NCBI GenBank assembly: GCA_902490145.1
Contig: CABUCT010000076.1
Coordinates: 1-6,490 of the forward strand
From: an uncultured Oscillospiraceae bacterium
GTDB lineage: Bacteria; Bacillota; Clostridia; Oscillospirales; Acutalibacteraceae
Direction of reading: 5' to 3'
Length of the DNA: 6,490 bases
Part shown: piece after piece, positions 4,749-6,490 of the stretch
Numbering within the stretch: position 1 is the first letter of the stretch
How the letters are laid out: every line of letters begins with the position of its first letter
Made by a program: the position numbers and the translations under genes
The notes under the pieces: model-generated
The model's input: the letters and a program-made list of their open reading frames with translations, nothing else
The model's database searches: none
Told to the model about the DNA's origin: nothing

Positions 4749-4785
4749 AACAGAAAATCAAAGAGAAACTCTTTGATTTTCTGTT
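4749..4785 (-). terminator. Perfect 17-bp hairpin after the CHAP gene, probable terminator
   Basis: The arms 4749-4765 and 4769-4785 are exact reverse complements around AAA (left arm begins AACAGAAAATC). It lies six bases beyond the CHAP stop codon. The stem is AT-rich, and on the minus strand only ends in TTTTCTGTT with no clean T-run beyond it, so it is not a classical terminator. It may instead protect the mRNA 3' end. Confidence 0.55.
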
Positions 4786-4791
4786 GCTTCT

Positions 4792-6486
4792 TTAATAATG
4801 CGGCACACCGTACCCCAATATCTCATAATACCCTATGGCATAGTGATTTTCTCGGCAGCTATCGCCGGAATTTCCCTCCACGGTGTAGACAGTTCCGTTC
4901 TCTACTTTCTCAACGATACCCACATGGTCGGATTCTCCGTCCTGCCCGTTTTCATCGTCCCAATCAAAAAAGATAATATCACCGGGTCGGGGTTCGTAAC
5001 TGTTGTCTTGCCAAAGTCCGCGATCTCTGAACCATTCAACACCCCAAACACAGCCTGCAAATTTCGGGATAACGCCTGCGTCAATATGGCCGCACTCGTT
5101 AGCGCACCATGAAACAAAGCAGGCGCACCATTCCACACGAGAGTTAAAGCCGTACCACGACCAATAAGGTTCACCGCCCACATTGCCGATCTGCGAGAGT
5201 GCGACCGTTACAATCTCGCCGTCGCCTGTGCCGATACCGTAAAGAACGGCGCTCCACATACTACGGTTTTCGTCGGCAAGAAGCTCGGCAAGCTGCTTTC
5301 GCTGGTCTGCATTGAAATTGTACTGATCCGCCATTTCCTCGGCGGTCTTATGGCTGACCGTGATATACAGATAGGTTCGTGTAACGGTGGTCGTTGTTTC
5401 CACAATATTCCCGTGGCCGTCGTCGGTTTCGGTAATCACTTCCTCGGTCTTTGTTTCGGTTCGGGAGGATATTTCATTCATCTGCCAGAAAATATCTTTC
5501 AAAATCGCCTTTTTGGAATCGTCTATCGTGGCGACCTCTTGTGCATTGTCGGGGTCAGTGGTGGTCTTGACCGCATAAACGGCAAGCACTTCCGGCCACA
5601 CGGCGCGGGAGCCGGACATTTCCAAAACATCATAGGAAATATTCGCCTTTGTCGTGTCAAGCTGCGTTTGATAGTCAGTATTGATTTCCTGAACAACCGC
5701 CTGCATAGTCTGACCTGATCCGCTGTCCTCGTTTGAAAAGAAGATACCGAAGCACGAGCCGACAATCAGACCAATCAGGCAGATAACGATAATCACAACA
5801 ACCGCAACCCAGCCCCCGGCGGCAATAGCAGAAATCAGCGCCTTTGTTGCGGCGATAATCGCCTTGACTGCCGCAATGGTGGCTTTGACCGCGGCTTTTA
5901 CACCTGTTGCAACCGCTTTCGCCGTGGCACGGGCAGCCTGTGCCGCAGCTTTGGCGGCCTTTGCAGAAGCAATCGCAGATTGCTTCATGCCTGCTGCGGT
6001 TTTCTGCGCCGTTTTCACTGCCTGTTGGGTTGTCTTGATTGCAGTTTTAGCGGTATGCTCGGCGGTTTTAATTGTTTTCTGCGTAGTCTTGACCGTACCC
6101 TTTACGGTCTTGACAGTTGCCTTGCCCGTAGATTTCGCCGTTTGCTTAATGGCCTTTCCGCTGTGTTCCACTGTCTTGATAGACTGTTTCGCAGGTTCGG
6201 CAGAACGGCGAACCCTCTGCATAGATTTTTGAGCCTGCTTTTTCGGAAGGTCAGCTTTCTTTTGCTGAAAATGGTCTTTAACTTTGGAAATATTCTCTTT
6301 TGTGTCCTTTACACCTTTTCGCCCGAACTTGTCAAGCTGGTGGACGGTTTCACGGGCAGCAGTCTCCGTCCCGTTTGAAACACGGTCGGCGGTGTATTCA
6401 TCGGGCGAACCCTCTGCGGAATAAAGGCTGTGATCCGCTTTGTCTTTGGTGCGGATATAGGCGGATTTCATACGCTCGGCAGCCAT
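4792..6486 (-). CDS. Membrane-anchored CHAP-domain cell-wall hydrolase of a conjugative element
   Basis: The protein is at least 564 residues. Residues 1-220 are a basic Lys/Ala/Thr-rich region, largely built from an 11-residue helical repeat (about 95-220). One transmembrane segment follows at about 225-250 (GGWVAVVVIIVICLIGLIVG), then an outer stalk with a Thr/Glu-rich stretch (340-372), and the CHAP domain at about 424-564. Expected catalytic residues are Cys454 in VEWCACFVSWC, His521 in SDHVGIVEKV and Glu537/Asn539 in VEGNSG. CHAP enzymes cut peptidoglycan amide or peptide bonds. Proteins of this plan are the VirB1-like wall hydrolases of Tn1549/Tn916-type conjugation machines, opening the wall for the mating channel. 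The 5' end is unsure: the frame stays open to the window edge, no ribosome site can be seen, and relatives generally have more N-terminal sequence. Its GC content is clearly above that of the neighbouring cassette. A diverged fragment of a second such gene lies at 2376-2456. Confidence 0.88.
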   Translation of the reverse strand: MAAERMKSAYIRTKDKADHSLYSAEGSPDEYTADRVSNGTETAARETVHQLDKFGRKGVKDTKENISKVKDHFQQKKADLPKKQAQKSMQRVRRSAEPAKQSIKTVEHSGKAIKQTAKSTGKATVKTVKGTVKTTQKTIKTAEHTAKTAIKTTQQAVKTAQKTAAGMKQSAIASAKAAKAAAQAARATAKAVATGVKAAVKATIAAVKAIIAATKALISAIAAGGWVAVVVIIVICLIGLIVGSCFGIFFSNEDSGSGQTMQAVVQEINTDYQTQLDTTKANISYDVLEMSGSRAVWPEVLAVYAVKTTTDPDNAQEVATIDDSKKAILKDIFWQMNEISSRTETKTEEVITETDDGHGNIVETTTTVTRTYLYITVSHKTAEEMADQYNFNADQRKQLAELLADENRSMWSAVLYGIGTGDGEIVTVALSQIGNVGGEPYWSWYGFNSRVEWCACFVSWCANECGHIDAGVIPKFAGCVWGVEWFRDRGLWQDNSYEPRPGDIIFFDWDDENGQDGESDHVGIVEKVENGTVYTVEGNSGDSCRENHYAIGYYEILGYGVPHY

Positions 6487-6490
6487 CGCC

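Noticed and set aside
5864..6378. Long + strand open frames opposite the N-terminal part of the CHAP gene
   Set aside because: They are side effects of the Lys/Ala/Thr-rich repeat codons on the minus strand. They show low-complexity Ala/Val/Cys translations, no ribosome sites and no family resemblance.

Overview
The window looks like a mosaic stretch of a Clostridia-type (Bacillota) genome, probably from a gut anaerobe, lying at the edge of an integrative conjugative element. The reasons are the strong GGAGG-type ribosome sites, the clostridial style of the LysR, PhzF and MarR proteins, a Tn1549/Tn916-like conjugative CHAP cell-wall hydrolase, and a 'cysteine-rich KTR' protein of a type often carried on such elements. 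Base composition shifts visibly. The CHAP gene at the right is GC-rich, the MarR/reductase/KTR block (about 3.3-4.6 kb) is AT-rich, and the left end is intermediate, so the pieces probably have different origins.

Left region (1-2380): a LysR-type regulator on + is divergent from a two-gene minus-strand operon of a PhzF-family protein and a sugar O-acetyltransferase that runs off the left edge. The two minus-strand genes overlap by the four bases ATGA. The 130-base divergent gap holds interleaved consensus-like promoters whose -10 boxes form the two arms of a 9-bp inverted repeat. The LysR gene ends at an intrinsic terminator.

Scar region (about 2376-3260): the last 26 codons of a second, diverged CHAP hydrolase gene; then an OmpR/PhoB-type winged-helix gene (minus) with its own terminator; then a possible further scrap of CHAP sequence; then the C-terminal part of an XRE regulator (+) broken by a likely 2-bp deletion. 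This reads as the debris of one or more earlier element insertions.

Cassette (about 3266-4630, minus): marR-type regulator, then a RibD_C/dihydrofolate-reductase-like enzyme, then a small KTR zinc-ribbon protein. It has a perfect-consensus promoter (TTGACA, 17 bases, TATAAT), two TTTC-N6-GAAA operator-like sites (one at the centre of a perfect 23-bp inverted repeat, one over the expected transcription start), close gene spacing and a strong terminator. It appears to be a self-contained autoregulated operon that travels as cargo.

Right region (4749-6490, minus): a membrane-anchored CHAP-domain protein of the conjugation module, probably open at its 5' end beyond the window, followed by a perfect 17-bp hairpin. 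The 118 bases between the cassette palindrome and this hairpin (4631-4748) show no gene that I can support.
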